DNA of 64,000 nucleotides from the NCBI RefSeq assembly GCF_003024385.1, contig NZ_PVZN01000006.1:180469-244468 (forward strand), written 5' to 3'. This stretch comes from Pseudomonas sp. BBP2017. Its GTDB lineage: Bacteria > Pseudomonadota > Gammaproteobacteria > Pseudomonadales > Pseudomonadaceae. Position numbers and translations under genes: made by a program. Positions 17,025-24,012 of the stretch are shown piece by piece. Under the pieces are notes generated by a model. It did no database searches and had not been told where the DNA came from. It worked only from the letters and a program-made list of their open reading frames with translations. Every line of letters begins with the position of its first letter. Position 1 is the first letter of the stretch.

Positions 17025-18314
17025 ATGACTTCCGTGCCCGGCAGTATCGTGCAGCCTTCGCGGCCGCTCACCCGCAGTGACTACAAGACCCTGTCGCTTT
17101 CCGCCTTGGGCGGTGCGCTGGAATTCTACGATTTCATCATTTTCGTGTTCTTCGCCACCGTGGTCGGCAAGCTGTTCTTTCCCGCCGACATGCCGGAATG
17201 GCTACGGTTGATGCAAACGTTTGGTATTTTCGCTGCTGGCTACCTGGCAAGGCCGCTGGGCGGGATCGTCATGGCTCACTTTGGTGACCTGCTGGGGCGC
17301 AAGAAGATGTTCACCCTGAGCATCTTCATGATGGCCGTGCCGACCCTGATCATGGGCCTGCTGCCGACCTACGCGCAGATCGGCATGTGGGCGCCGATCC
17401 TGCTGTTGCTGATGCGGGTGATCCAGGGCGCGGCGATTGGTGGTGAGGTGCCGGGTGCCTGGGTGTTTGTGTCCGAGCATGTGCCAGCACGCAATACCGG
17501 CTACGCCTGTGGCACCCTGACGGCCGGGCTGACCTCCGGGATCCTGCTCGGTTCGCTGGTGGCAACCTTGATCAACAGCCTCTACAGCCCGGAGGAAGTT
17601 GCCGACTACGCCTGGCGTATTCCTTTCCTTCTGGGTGGGGTGTTTGGTTTCTTCGCGGTGTACTTGCGCCGCTGGCTGCACGAAACCCCCGTGTTTGCCG
17701 AGATGCAGGCGCGCAAGGCGCTGGCTGAAGAAGTCCCCCTGCGCGCGGTGTTGCGTGATCACCGTGGTGCCATCGTCCTCTCGCTGTTGCTGACCTGGCT
17801 GCTGTCGGCCGGCATTGTGGTGGTGATCCTGATGACTCCGGCCTTGCTGCAGAGCCTTTACCAGGTCAGCCCGACCGATTCGCTGAAGGCCAACAGCCTG
17901 GCCATCGTCCTGCTCAGCTTCGGCTGCATCGGCACTGGCGCGCTGGCTGATCGCCTGGGCGCCGGCCGGGTATTCATTGTCGGCAGCCTGCTGTTGCTGG
18001 CGTCGTCCTGGACCTTCTACCACAGCCTGCCAACCCATCCTGAGTGGATGTTCCCGCTGTACGCCCTGACCGGTCTGTGCGTGGGCATTGTCGGTGCGGT
18101 GCCCTATGTCATGGTCAAGGCCTTCCCACCGGTGGTGCGTTTCAGCGGTTTGTCTTTTTCCTACAACATGGCCTACGCGATCTTCGGTGGTCTGACGCCG
18201 ATGGTGGTCACCGCGCTGCTCAAATTCAGCCCGATGGCACCGGCTTACTACATTGCCGGGTTGTGCGCAGTCGGTTTGCTCGTCGGGCTTTACTTGCTGG
18301 CCAAGAAGCGCTGA
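17025..18314 (+). CDS. MFS transporter, metabolite:H+ symporter (MHS) family
   Basis: A 429-residue, 12-helix permease. The N-terminal GALEFYDFIIFVFFATVVGKLFFP and PLGGIVMAHFGDLLGRKKMF (the MFS loop 2-3 motif) followed by IQGAAIGGEVPGAWVFVSEH are characteristic of the MHS group (ProP, citrate and ketoglutarate carriers). It probably co-transports a carboxylate or betaine-like compound with protons; the substrate is not evident. In P. aeruginosa a similar MFS gene sits directly next to pstS; here 7 kb of bacteriocin genes lie in between. Confidence 0.88.
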   Translation: MTSVPGSIVQPSRPLTRSDYKTLSLSALGGALEFYDFIIFVFFATVVGKLFFPADMPEWLRLMQTFGIFAAGYLARPLGGIVMAHFGDLLGRKKMFTLSIFMMAVPTLIMGLLPTYAQIGMWAPILLLLMRVIQGAAIGGEVPGAWVFVSEHVPARNTGYACGTLTAGLTSGILLGSLVATLINSLYSPEEVADYAWRIPFLLGGVFGFFAVYLRRWLHETPVFAEMQARKALAEEVPLRAVLRDHRGAIVLSLLLTWLLSAGIVVVILMTPALLQSLYQVSPTDSLKANSLAIVLLSFGCIGTGALADRLGAGRVFIVGSLLLLASSWTFYHSLPTHPEWMFPLYALTGLCVGIVGAVPYVMVKAFPPVVRFSGLSFSYNMAYAIFGGLTPMVVTALLKFSPMAPAYYIAGLCAVGLLVGLYLLAKKR

Positions 18315-18401
18315 CAAAGGCTTGGAGTAGCCGGGTCGGAAAAGACCGGGATAGCGTTCGCCATGGCAAGGCATATGCCTGGCGGTACGCTATCTGGCGA
18401 T

Positions 18402-18884
18402 CTACACCTCTTGCGCCATGATCGGCTCTTGGAAAAATGCCACATCACAAACCTGCTGGCTGCTGGTGTATTGAAGCATCACGGATACGGGAGGGTTACA
18501 CGTGCAATCGTATGTGAACGCTTCCCAGCCACCGGTTTGGCCCATGGGGAGAGGCATCTGCACAGGAGGGTGTGACCTGTATGGGGCTCCCAGGATTTCT
18601 CGCGCTGTTTTTCCGGTTGTCACCCCTCGCAGTCGTTCAGGAAGCTCACCTCGGTATGTCAGCTCATCTGGCAAGGTGCTTATCAACGTGACGTGCACGC
18701 ATTTAAGCTTTGCCGAGCCCGTTGAGAACTCCAGCTCCAGGCCGGGTGCAGCCGGGAAGGTTTCAACATCGTGGCCATAAAAGAGTGATTTGAGTGGCAA
18801 GTTCGGCAGGATTCCCTGATTGATCAGTGCGTCATGAGAACTACCCAGGCGTTCGATCCAGGCGCAGAGGGTCAATTTTTTCAT
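18402..18884 (-). CDS. DUF6392-like immunity protein (opposite-strand copy)
   Basis: A 160-residue protein that aligns along its length with the three immunity proteins at 22.2-24.0 kb. Shared features are WIERLGSSHDALINQGILP (their LRSLGRGYDELVEEGVV), GLELEFSTGSA, YRGELPERLRG, ILGAPYRS, and the strongest block PLPMGQTGGWEAFTYD (their MPDPLGKVGGWDAYELE). The ATG overlaps the stop of the upstream toxin-tail ORF in an ATGA, the usual toxin/immunity joint. It should therefore protect against a toxin of the same family. It faces the MFS gene and has diverged strongly from the other three copies. Confidence 0.7.
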   Translation of the reverse strand: MKKLTLCAWIERLGSSHDALINQGILPNLPLKSLFYGHDVETFPAAPGLELEFSTGSAKLKCVHVTLISTLPDELTYRGELPERLRGVTTGKTAREILGAPYRSHPPVQMPLPMGQTGGWEAFTYDCTCNPPVSVMLQYTSSQQVCDVAFFQEPIMAQEV

Positions 18885-19237
18885 GCGATCCACCCGCCTT
18901 TCCTGTGACATTCGATGGCTTGGCGTTTCGAATATTCTATCTCTGCCTCGGAGTAATCGCTGGCAGCAGGCAGTACATCGAAAAAAGCGTCGATTGCCGC
19001 AGGCAAATCTTCAGCCTCTTTTATGAACTGGGTTTCATCATCGGCTCCAAATCCCTGTATTTCGTGATATCGGTGTAAAACGGTTTTCGGGATATTTATC
19101 GCGGGCGCATTTAGTAAAATCGCTTTCATTTTCGAAAGGCTGAGTACTGGGTACTTATTTCGCAAAAATATCACCAGTGCTTCCGGTGATATTATATGAA
19201 ATATGAACATTTCTTCGTCGGTGCTCTCTGGATCCAT
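18881..19237 (-). CDS. Orphan toxin C-terminal module, probably inactive
   Basis: A 118-residue ORF homologous only to the killing module of the large toxin at 19625-22234. FHIISPEALVIFLRNKYPVL matches DHIVSRKALEARLKVMYAGI, AILLNAPAINIPKTVLHRYHE matches VILESAPSIVIPEEVHRKYSE, and SDYSEAEIEYSKRQ matches LDYGFSEAEIEMARNQ. The Asp of the DHI motif is Phe13 here, so nuclease activity is doubtful. The His of HI(V/I)S and the later His (H55) are kept. It lacks the pyocin N-terminal domains and overlaps the downstream immunity gene by ATGA. It may be a displaced tail kept as a recombination reserve, or a decaying remnant. Confidence 0.65.
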   Translation of the reverse strand: MDPESTDEEMFIFHIISPEALVIFLRNKYPVLSLSKMKAILLNAPAINIPKTVLHRYHEIQGFGADDETQFIKEAEDLPAAIDAFFDVLPAASDYSEAEIEYSKRQAIECHRKGGWIA

Positions 19238-19624
19238 GATTTTACAATCCTGATTAAGTGGAAGTGGTGGCATTTGAATATTGCCGTTGCGTAGCTGGCT
19301 GCAAGGGAAACGTTTGCGCTTTATATGGTTGCACTGATCGGGGTTGGATGTTTGTTTTTAAGTGTTTCTTCTTGTGGGTCTTTGTAACGGCATATGCATA
19401 AGTTCGCTCTTGTGTGACAGCTCTGACCAGTGGTGTGGAGCTGTAGAGTGTAAGTGCGCGCGACATCGTCGGAATATGATTCTAGTTTTGTAGGTGCATT
19501 CTGAAGGCGACAGATTGTTCAATAAACAGTTGCTCATTTTTGTGAGGCCAATCGATATAAATAAGTAACACAGTTGCAACTCCCCCATTCGCAATGATCC
19601 GCCATGCAGAAAAGGAGACTCTGT
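19238..19624. other. Divergent intergenic region of the bacteriocin island, 387 bases
   Basis: No gene is supported here. The region lies between the leftward orphan module and the rightward toxin gene. A weak promoter candidate for the toxin is TTGCTC (19530) - 18 bases - GATATA (19554). A strong ribosome site AAGGAGA precedes the toxin ATG. No LexA-type CTGTAT...ATACAG palindrome and no repeated pyocin P-box were seen. Confidence 0.4.
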
Positions 19625-22234
19625 ATGGACGGAAAAACATTCAACGATAATTCCACGGGTGATGTCGTTATCACCCCAGGCTCACCCGGCTCCAGCAGTG
19701 GCGGGGGAGGCTTTTTCAGTATCGGCGGTGGGGGAGGGTTCGGCGCAGGTTTTGGCGGCTCCAGTCGACGCCGCCGAAAGAAGCGCGCCAAAGCCCGCGC
19801 AGCAGCACTTGCTCGGGCCAAAGCCGAAGAGCAGGCACGTCTGGAGGCCGTCGCAAGGGCACAGGCCGAAGCCCGCGCCCTTGCCCATCGCCAACTCGTC
19901 AATTCATACGGACAGGCCCGTGAGCAGCGTAAGGCGCAGTTGGACCAGCATTTTGCAGGCCAGGCGCAAGGCCAGGCCCAAGCGCTTCAAGCGGAAATTC
20001 AGGCGGCGAAAACAAGTCCTGATCATGACGGCAGCGAGCGCTGGCAGCTTTACCTGATAACCAAGGCGCGCAATGAGATAAATGGCCTGATTGCAGCCAA
20101 AGGTATCGAGCCTGCTCAGCGACAGGCCCTAGCTGCCGCCTTTGATGGCCAAGACCCGCTGGCGGCAGGGGCCGATACCTACGCCAGTCGCCTGGCAACC
20201 TTGGCCACCGCCGAGCACATGCAGCAGTTGCATCGAAGCTGGGAGACCGCCTACACGGCAGCCCAAGAAGCGCGGTTGCTCGCTCAGGCCATCGAAACAT
20301 TGTCGCAGCGTTCCACCGCCTTGGCCCAGGAACATGCGCAGCAGCAGGAAGTCTGGCGGGCCAGGGAGGCGCAATGGGCGCGCCAGCGTCAGTATGCCCA
20401 GTTGCGCGAGACGCGTATCCGTTTCAAGCAACAGGCCGATGAAAATCTGCGCCAGCACCGGCTCAAGCAAGCCAATACCTTGTCCATGCCGGTTTCCGCC
20501 ATCGGTACGGGTGGCGTCTTTCTAAGCCGGGCTGGAGCCCAGGTTGTCGCCGGGGCTCCAGCCGCCCTCGCGCAAGCAGTCATCTCAGTGATAAAGGAAT
20601 TGGCGCGCATTGCCGCAATCCGGGCAGGGCAAGTTGTCAGCCTGACAGCCACCTTGCTTCTCTATTCGCCCGAGCTGGGTAACGGTGAGCTGAGCGCTGC
20701 ACAACGCAGGCGTCAGCTGGAGGGTGTTGGCCTGCCCGCCGAGTTGCTCGGTTTGAAGGCCAATCAAAGCTTGCAGGCAATCGCTGACGCCGGTGGCACG
20801 GCGAGCATTGGCCATCGTTTGAAGGTGGAGCATCTGCAAGGTGGCAGCTCGATTGCGCTGGTGTCCACTGGCGGCGATATAACCACCGATATACCTGTAA
20901 GAAATGCCACCTTCGATCCAGTGACCGGTGCCTATCGTGTCGACGGCATTGGCCTGCTCGACAGGACCTTGCTGCTAGGGGGCGCCACAGCATCTTCTGA
21001 TCCTTCTGCCGCGCCCGCCGGCTCCAGTGGTTTTATCGCTCCTGACCCGCAAGTGGACGAGGTGGCCAAAGGCGTAGACCTGCGTTTCGATGACTGCATC
21101 GTCTGCATTCCGGGGCAACCGCCGCAGTATTTCTCTTTCGTCTTGCCTCCTGCTGGCACAGGCGTAGTCAGTGGCAAGGGCGTGGTGGCGGATGCCAACT
21201 GGTGGGCTGCGGGCAGTGGTGGAACCGGCGCAGCAATCCCCGTTCAGGTAGGTAACCAGCTGCGTGCACGCACCTATGACGCACCGGCGGTATTTGAACG
21301 TGCGCTCTGGCAGACCATCGGCGCGGATGCCGGGTTGCTGGCGCAGTTTGATCCGATCAATCAGAAGCGCATTCTCAATGGCTATCCTCCCATCGCGGCG
21401 AAGGCCAGTTGGCAAGACGGACGACGGGAATTCGAGCTACGGCATGATGCGCCAGTCGGGCTCGGCGCCGGTCTTTATGATTTGGACCGGATCCGCATAC
21501 ATCCGCCGATCAGCGGTCGGGACGTGCGGATAGACATACCGGCCTTCACGCCGTGGTTCGCCCGCCGTCTTGAACTGGCCATGGACGCTGCGCTGGTCCA
21601 GGGGCAGCCCGCCCGTACCTGGACGCCGCTGGTACCACCAGGCCTCGATACGCTTGGGCCCACCCCGTTACCAGAGGGACCGTCGCTGCCAGGGCTGTTG
21701 CCGGGACAGACGACAGACCCGCTGTTGCCAGGTTCAGAAACACTTCCCGGGACGATTCCTGGCGAAACAGGTGTCACAATTCCGGGGTTCGGGGGTGATA
21801 CGGATCTACCTTCGCCGGGGTTGGTTGACTATAGGCCGGCGAGGCCTCTGGAAGTGGGCTCATACAATGACTTACGACGGCGGAGTATCAATGACCGGAT
21901 GGACGTGGATCACATTGTATCTCGTAAGGCATTGGAGGCACGTTTGAAGGTAATGTACGCTGGTATAACGCCAGCCCAGCTCAAAGTAATACTGGAAAGT
22001 GCGCCTAGCATTGTTATTCCGGAAGAAGTCCATAGAAAGTATAGTGAGACTTATGGCGGCAGAAATACGATATCCAAGCAATTGAGTGATGCTTCGGATC
22101 TCCGGGCGGCCGTAGACAACAATATGAATGCGCTAAAACCCGGTTTATTGGACTATGGTTTTTCAGAGGCTGAAATTGAAATGGCGCGTAATCAATTGCA
22201 TGAGCTGCATATGGAAAAAGGACTGTATGAATGA
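19625..22234 (+). CDS. S-type-pyocin-like modular bacteriocin toxin
   Basis: An 869-residue protein. Residues 1-47 are Gly/Ser-rich, with DVVIT (13-17) resembling a TonB box, then a basic cluster (about 48-58). Residues 60-285 are Ala/Gln/Arg-rich coiled coil. About 290-540 resembles the S-type pyocin translocation domain (DIPVRNATFDPVTGAYRV, FDDCIVCIPGQPPQYFSF). A further alpha/beta region (540-685) follows, then a Pro-rich linker (about 690-740). The final 124 residues (746-869) form the killing module with DHIVS (D762, H763) and EVHRKYSETYGGRN (H803), suggestive of an HNH/His-Me-type nuclease; this is inferred. The module and the downstream genes are AT-richer than the rest. Its stop overlaps the first immunity gene by ATGA. 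No lysis gene is nearby. Confidence 0.8.
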   Translation: MDGKTFNDNSTGDVVITPGSPGSSSGGGGFFSIGGGGGFGAGFGGSSRRRRKKRAKARAAALARAKAEEQARLEAVARAQAEARALAHRQLVNSYGQAREQRKAQLDQHFAGQAQGQAQALQAEIQAAKTSPDHDGSERWQLYLITKARNEINGLIAAKGIEPAQRQALAAAFDGQDPLAAGADTYASRLATLATAEHMQQLHRSWETAYTAAQEARLLAQAIETLSQRSTALAQEHAQQQEVWRAREAQWARQRQYAQLRETRIRFKQQADENLRQHRLKQANTLSMPVSAIGTGGVFLSRAGAQVVAGAPAALAQAVISVIKELARIAAIRAGQVVSLTATLLLYSPELGNGELSAAQRRRQLEGVGLPAELLGLKANQSLQAIADAGGTASIGHRLKVEHLQGGSSIALVSTGGDITTDIPVRNATFDPVTGAYRVDGIGLLDRTLLLGGATASSDPSAAPAGSSGFIAPDPQVDEVAKGVDLRFDDCIVCIPGQPPQYFSFVLPPAGTGVVSGKGVVADANWWAAGSGGTGAAIPVQVGNQLRARTYDAPAVFERALWQTIGADAGLLAQFDPINQKRILNGYPPIAAKASWQDGRREFELRHDAPVGLGAGLYDLDRIRIHPPISGRDVRIDIPAFTPWFARRLELAMDAALVQGQPARTWTPLVPPGLDTLGPTPLPEGPSLPGLLPGQTTDPLLPGSETLPGTIPGETGVTIPGFGGDTDLPSPGLVDYRPARPLEVGSYNDLRRRSINDRMDVDHIVSRKALEARLKVMYAGITPAQLKVILESAPSIVIPEEVHRKYSETYGGRNTISKQLSDASDLRAAVDNNMNALKPGLLDYGFSEAEIEMARNQLHELHMEKGLYE
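21860..22231 (+). other. Exchangeable killing module of the toxin gene
   Basis: This segment encodes residues 746-869. It is the only part of the toxin that recurs elsewhere in the island: as the opposite-strand ORF (18881-19237) and as tail remnants (22732-22896, 23383-23510). Its start coincides with a change from GC-rich to AT-richer DNA, as expected of a module swapped by recombination. Confidence 0.65.
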
Positions 22235-22704
22235 ATAGTGCAGAGTTGGAAGTTTACTTGCGCAGCCTGGGCCGCGGATACGATGAATTGGTTGAGGAGG
22301 GGGTTGTCGAGAAATCTAGATTCATTGAAGTATACCCTGGGGCTCTAACTTTATACATAAGCATCGAGGCAGGGTTTGATTTGGCTTTTGTATCTGAGAC
22401 CAAGGAATTTGAGGCAATTTTCTTGACTCTCAGAAAGCTGGTTACGGAAGAGCCAATATTCATTGGGACGCTACCAGAGCCGTATGGCTTCTGTCGCAAT
22501 CGAGACGAGGTCCATAGAGCGTTTGGTGTTCCACGCAGAAGTAAAGAGGCCTTTCGAATGCCGGATCCGCTCGGGAAGGTAGGCGGATGGGATGCTTACG
22601 AACTTGAAGGCGAAAGGCATAGAGATATTGAGATTGTTTTTAAATATGACGTCAACCTGAATGTGACCTGCTTGGCTTTTTCCTTGAAGAGAAACAATAC
22701 CTAG
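22231..22704 (+). CDS. DUF6392-like immunity protein 1 (probable cognate)
   Basis: A 157-residue cytoplasmic protein without a signal peptide. Blocks shared with its paralogues are LRSLGRGYDELVE, FIEVYPGALTL, SETKEFEAIFLTL, GTLPEPYGFC, AFGVPRRSKEAFRMPDPLG and GGWDAYELE. It begins inside the toxin stop (ATGA), so its translation is coupled to the toxin. That position marks it as the immunity partner of the intact toxin. Pseudomonad proteins of this kind are often annotated DUF6392 beside S-type pyocins; I give the family from memory of the conserved blocks. Confidence 0.75.
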   Translation: MNSAELEVYLRSLGRGYDELVEEGVVEKSRFIEVYPGALTLYISIEAGFDLAFVSETKEFEAIFLTLRKLVTEEPIFIGTLPEPYGFCRNRDEVHRAFGVPRRSKEAFRMPDPLGKVGGWDAYELEGERHRDIEIVFKYDVNLNVTCLAFSLKRNNT

Positions 22705-22731
22705 AGCAGGCAATCGTTTGTGCGGATTTAG

Positions 22732-22896
22732 ATTGCTAAACAGATCCTCGATTCACAGGATTTAAGAGTCGCGGTTGACCGTAGTGTGGATGCATTGAAG
22801 CCTGGTTTACTAGAGTACGGCTTTACGGAAAGTCAAATTGAGGGCGCAAGGCAGCAGTTGCATAGCTTACACATTGAAATGGGGCATTATAAATGA
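22732..22896 (+). pseudogene. Toxin-tail remnant 1
   Basis: An open frame of 54 codons ends at TGA 22894-22896. It begins IAKQILDSQDLRVAVD and ends GARQQLHSLHIEMGHYK, matching the toxin's ISKQLSDASDLRAAVD through ARNQLHELHMEKGLYE. A stop lies immediately upstream (TAG 22729), so no complete toxin is encoded. Its TGA overlaps the ATG of immunity gene 2 exactly as in the intact pair. Confidence 0.8.
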
Positions 22897-23363
22897 ATAG
22901 CCAAAAATTCAATTTGTATCTTGAGAGCTTAGGCGTTAGGCACAGTGATCTCGTTGCGCGCAGTATAATTGAAGATTCCGGGTTTATTGAGGTTTACCCT
23001 GGCGCTTTAACCTTGCACATAGAGCCAGAGGCAGGCGTAGATTTTGGCTTTTGGGCTGAGACTAAAAAATTTGAAGCACTGCACTTTACGCTGAAAAAAT
23101 ATTCGCCCTCTGCCGTTGAGTACCTAGGGGCATTACCGGAGCCCTATCAGTCATGTACCACCAGAGGTAAGGTAAGAGAAATTTTTGGTACACCCTTTGA
23201 AAACAGGGAACCGTTCCGGATGCCTGATCCCTTTGGGCAGACAGGTGGATGGGATGCATATGATGTAGAAGGTCATATAAATGTTGGTGTGACTTTTAAA
23301 TACAATGTTGGCTTGGAAGTTAGTTGTGTGGTTTTTTTCCTTAAAAATACCGGGCATTATTGA
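22893..23363 (+). CDS. DUF6392-like immunity protein 2
   Basis: A 156-residue paralogue of immunity protein 1, with FIEVYPGALTLHIEPEAG, FWAETKKFEALHFTL, GALPEPYQSC, KVREIFGTPF and FRMPDPFGQTGGWDAYDVE. The frame is intact. It starts within the stop of a toxin-tail remnant, so it descends from a former toxin/immunity pair whose toxin part is lost. It may give protection against toxins with a tail like the remnant's (inference). Confidence 0.72.
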   Translation: MNSQKFNLYLESLGVRHSDLVARSIIEDSGFIEVYPGALTLHIEPEAGVDFGFWAETKKFEALHFTLKKYSPSAVEYLGALPEPYQSCTTRGKVREIFGTPFENREPFRMPDPFGQTGGWDAYDVEGHINVGVTFKYNVGLEVSCVVFFLKNTGHY

Positions 23364-23382
23364 GATTGGTTGTGGTTAGTGT

Positions 23383-23510
23383 ACAGATAGTAATGTACTG
23401 GTGGATGCGCTAAGCCCGGCTTGTTGGAATACGGCTTCTCTGAAGATCAAGTAGAGCGGGCGCGTGAGCAGCTTCACCTGCTCCACATCAAGAAAGGGCT
23501 CTACAAATGA
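23383..23510 (+). pseudogene. Toxin-tail remnant 2, frameshifted
   Basis: Codons 23412-23510 read KPGLLEYGFSEDQVERAREQ and end IKKGLYK, matching the end of the toxin. The preceding VDAL codons (23401-23411) are one base short, which puts them out of frame, and homology fades further upstream. The terminal TGA overlaps the ATG of immunity gene 3. Confidence 0.78.
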
Positions 23511-23983
23511 ATAATTCGGATCTGGATATTTTTATTAGAAGTCTAGGCAGTGATTATGAACAAATGGTGAAAGGTGGGTTGATTAAGCCCAGTGCATTCA
23601 TAGAAGTTTGTCCGGAACCTCTGACCTTGTATTTAGAGCCTGAGGCAGGTGTTAGCTTCGGCTTTTGGGCTGAGACCAAGATATTCGAATTTATACACTT
23701 CACAATGAAGCCAGTTACGCAATACGGTGTTATGTACGCTGGTAGTCTACCTGAGCCTTACCAGTCATCTGTCGTGCAGTCAAAGGTAAGAGAAGAATTT
23801 GGTGAACCATTTAGAAGCAAAGCACCATTTACCATGCCTGAACCATTTGGACCAGTAGGTGGGTTGGATGCATATGATTTAACAGCTTTGGGGTACAAAA
23901 ACACGCAAGTCGTATTCAAATATGACACGGATTTTAATGTGATAGCTGTGGTTTTTTCACTTATCGAGAGAAGTCGAGCTTGA
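23507..23983 (+). CDS. DUF6392-like immunity protein 3
   Basis: A 158-residue third tandem paralogue with IRSLGSDYEQMVKGGLI, FIEVCPEPLTLYLEPEAG, FWAETKIFEFIHFTM, GSLPEPYQSS, KVREEFGEPF and FTMPEPFGPVGGLDAYDL. It resembles copy 2 more than copy 1 in the FGFWAETK block. The frame is intact and it starts within the stop of remnant 2. The next gene begins 29 bases downstream in the same direction. Confidence 0.72.
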   Translation: MNNSDLDIFIRSLGSDYEQMVKGGLIKPSAFIEVCPEPLTLYLEPEAGVSFGFWAETKIFEFIHFTMKPVTQYGVMYAGSLPEPYQSSVVQSKVREEFGEPFRSKAPFTMPEPFGPVGGLDAYDLTALGYKNTQVVFKYDTDFNVIAVVFSLIERSRA

Positions 23984-24012
23984 TGGGGTTGACGAAATAG
24001 GAGTTTCCAGGA

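Noticed and set aside
19254..19594. Small minus-strand open frames in the toxin promoter region
   Set aside because: No ribosome sites, no homology and no overlap pattern with the toxin/immunity genes.
19238..19624. Search for a LexA box or pyocin P-box before the toxin
   Set aside because: No CTGTAT...ATACAG palindrome was found. A single ATTGCCGTTGC at about 19280 is not the repeated P-box expected of pyocin promoters.
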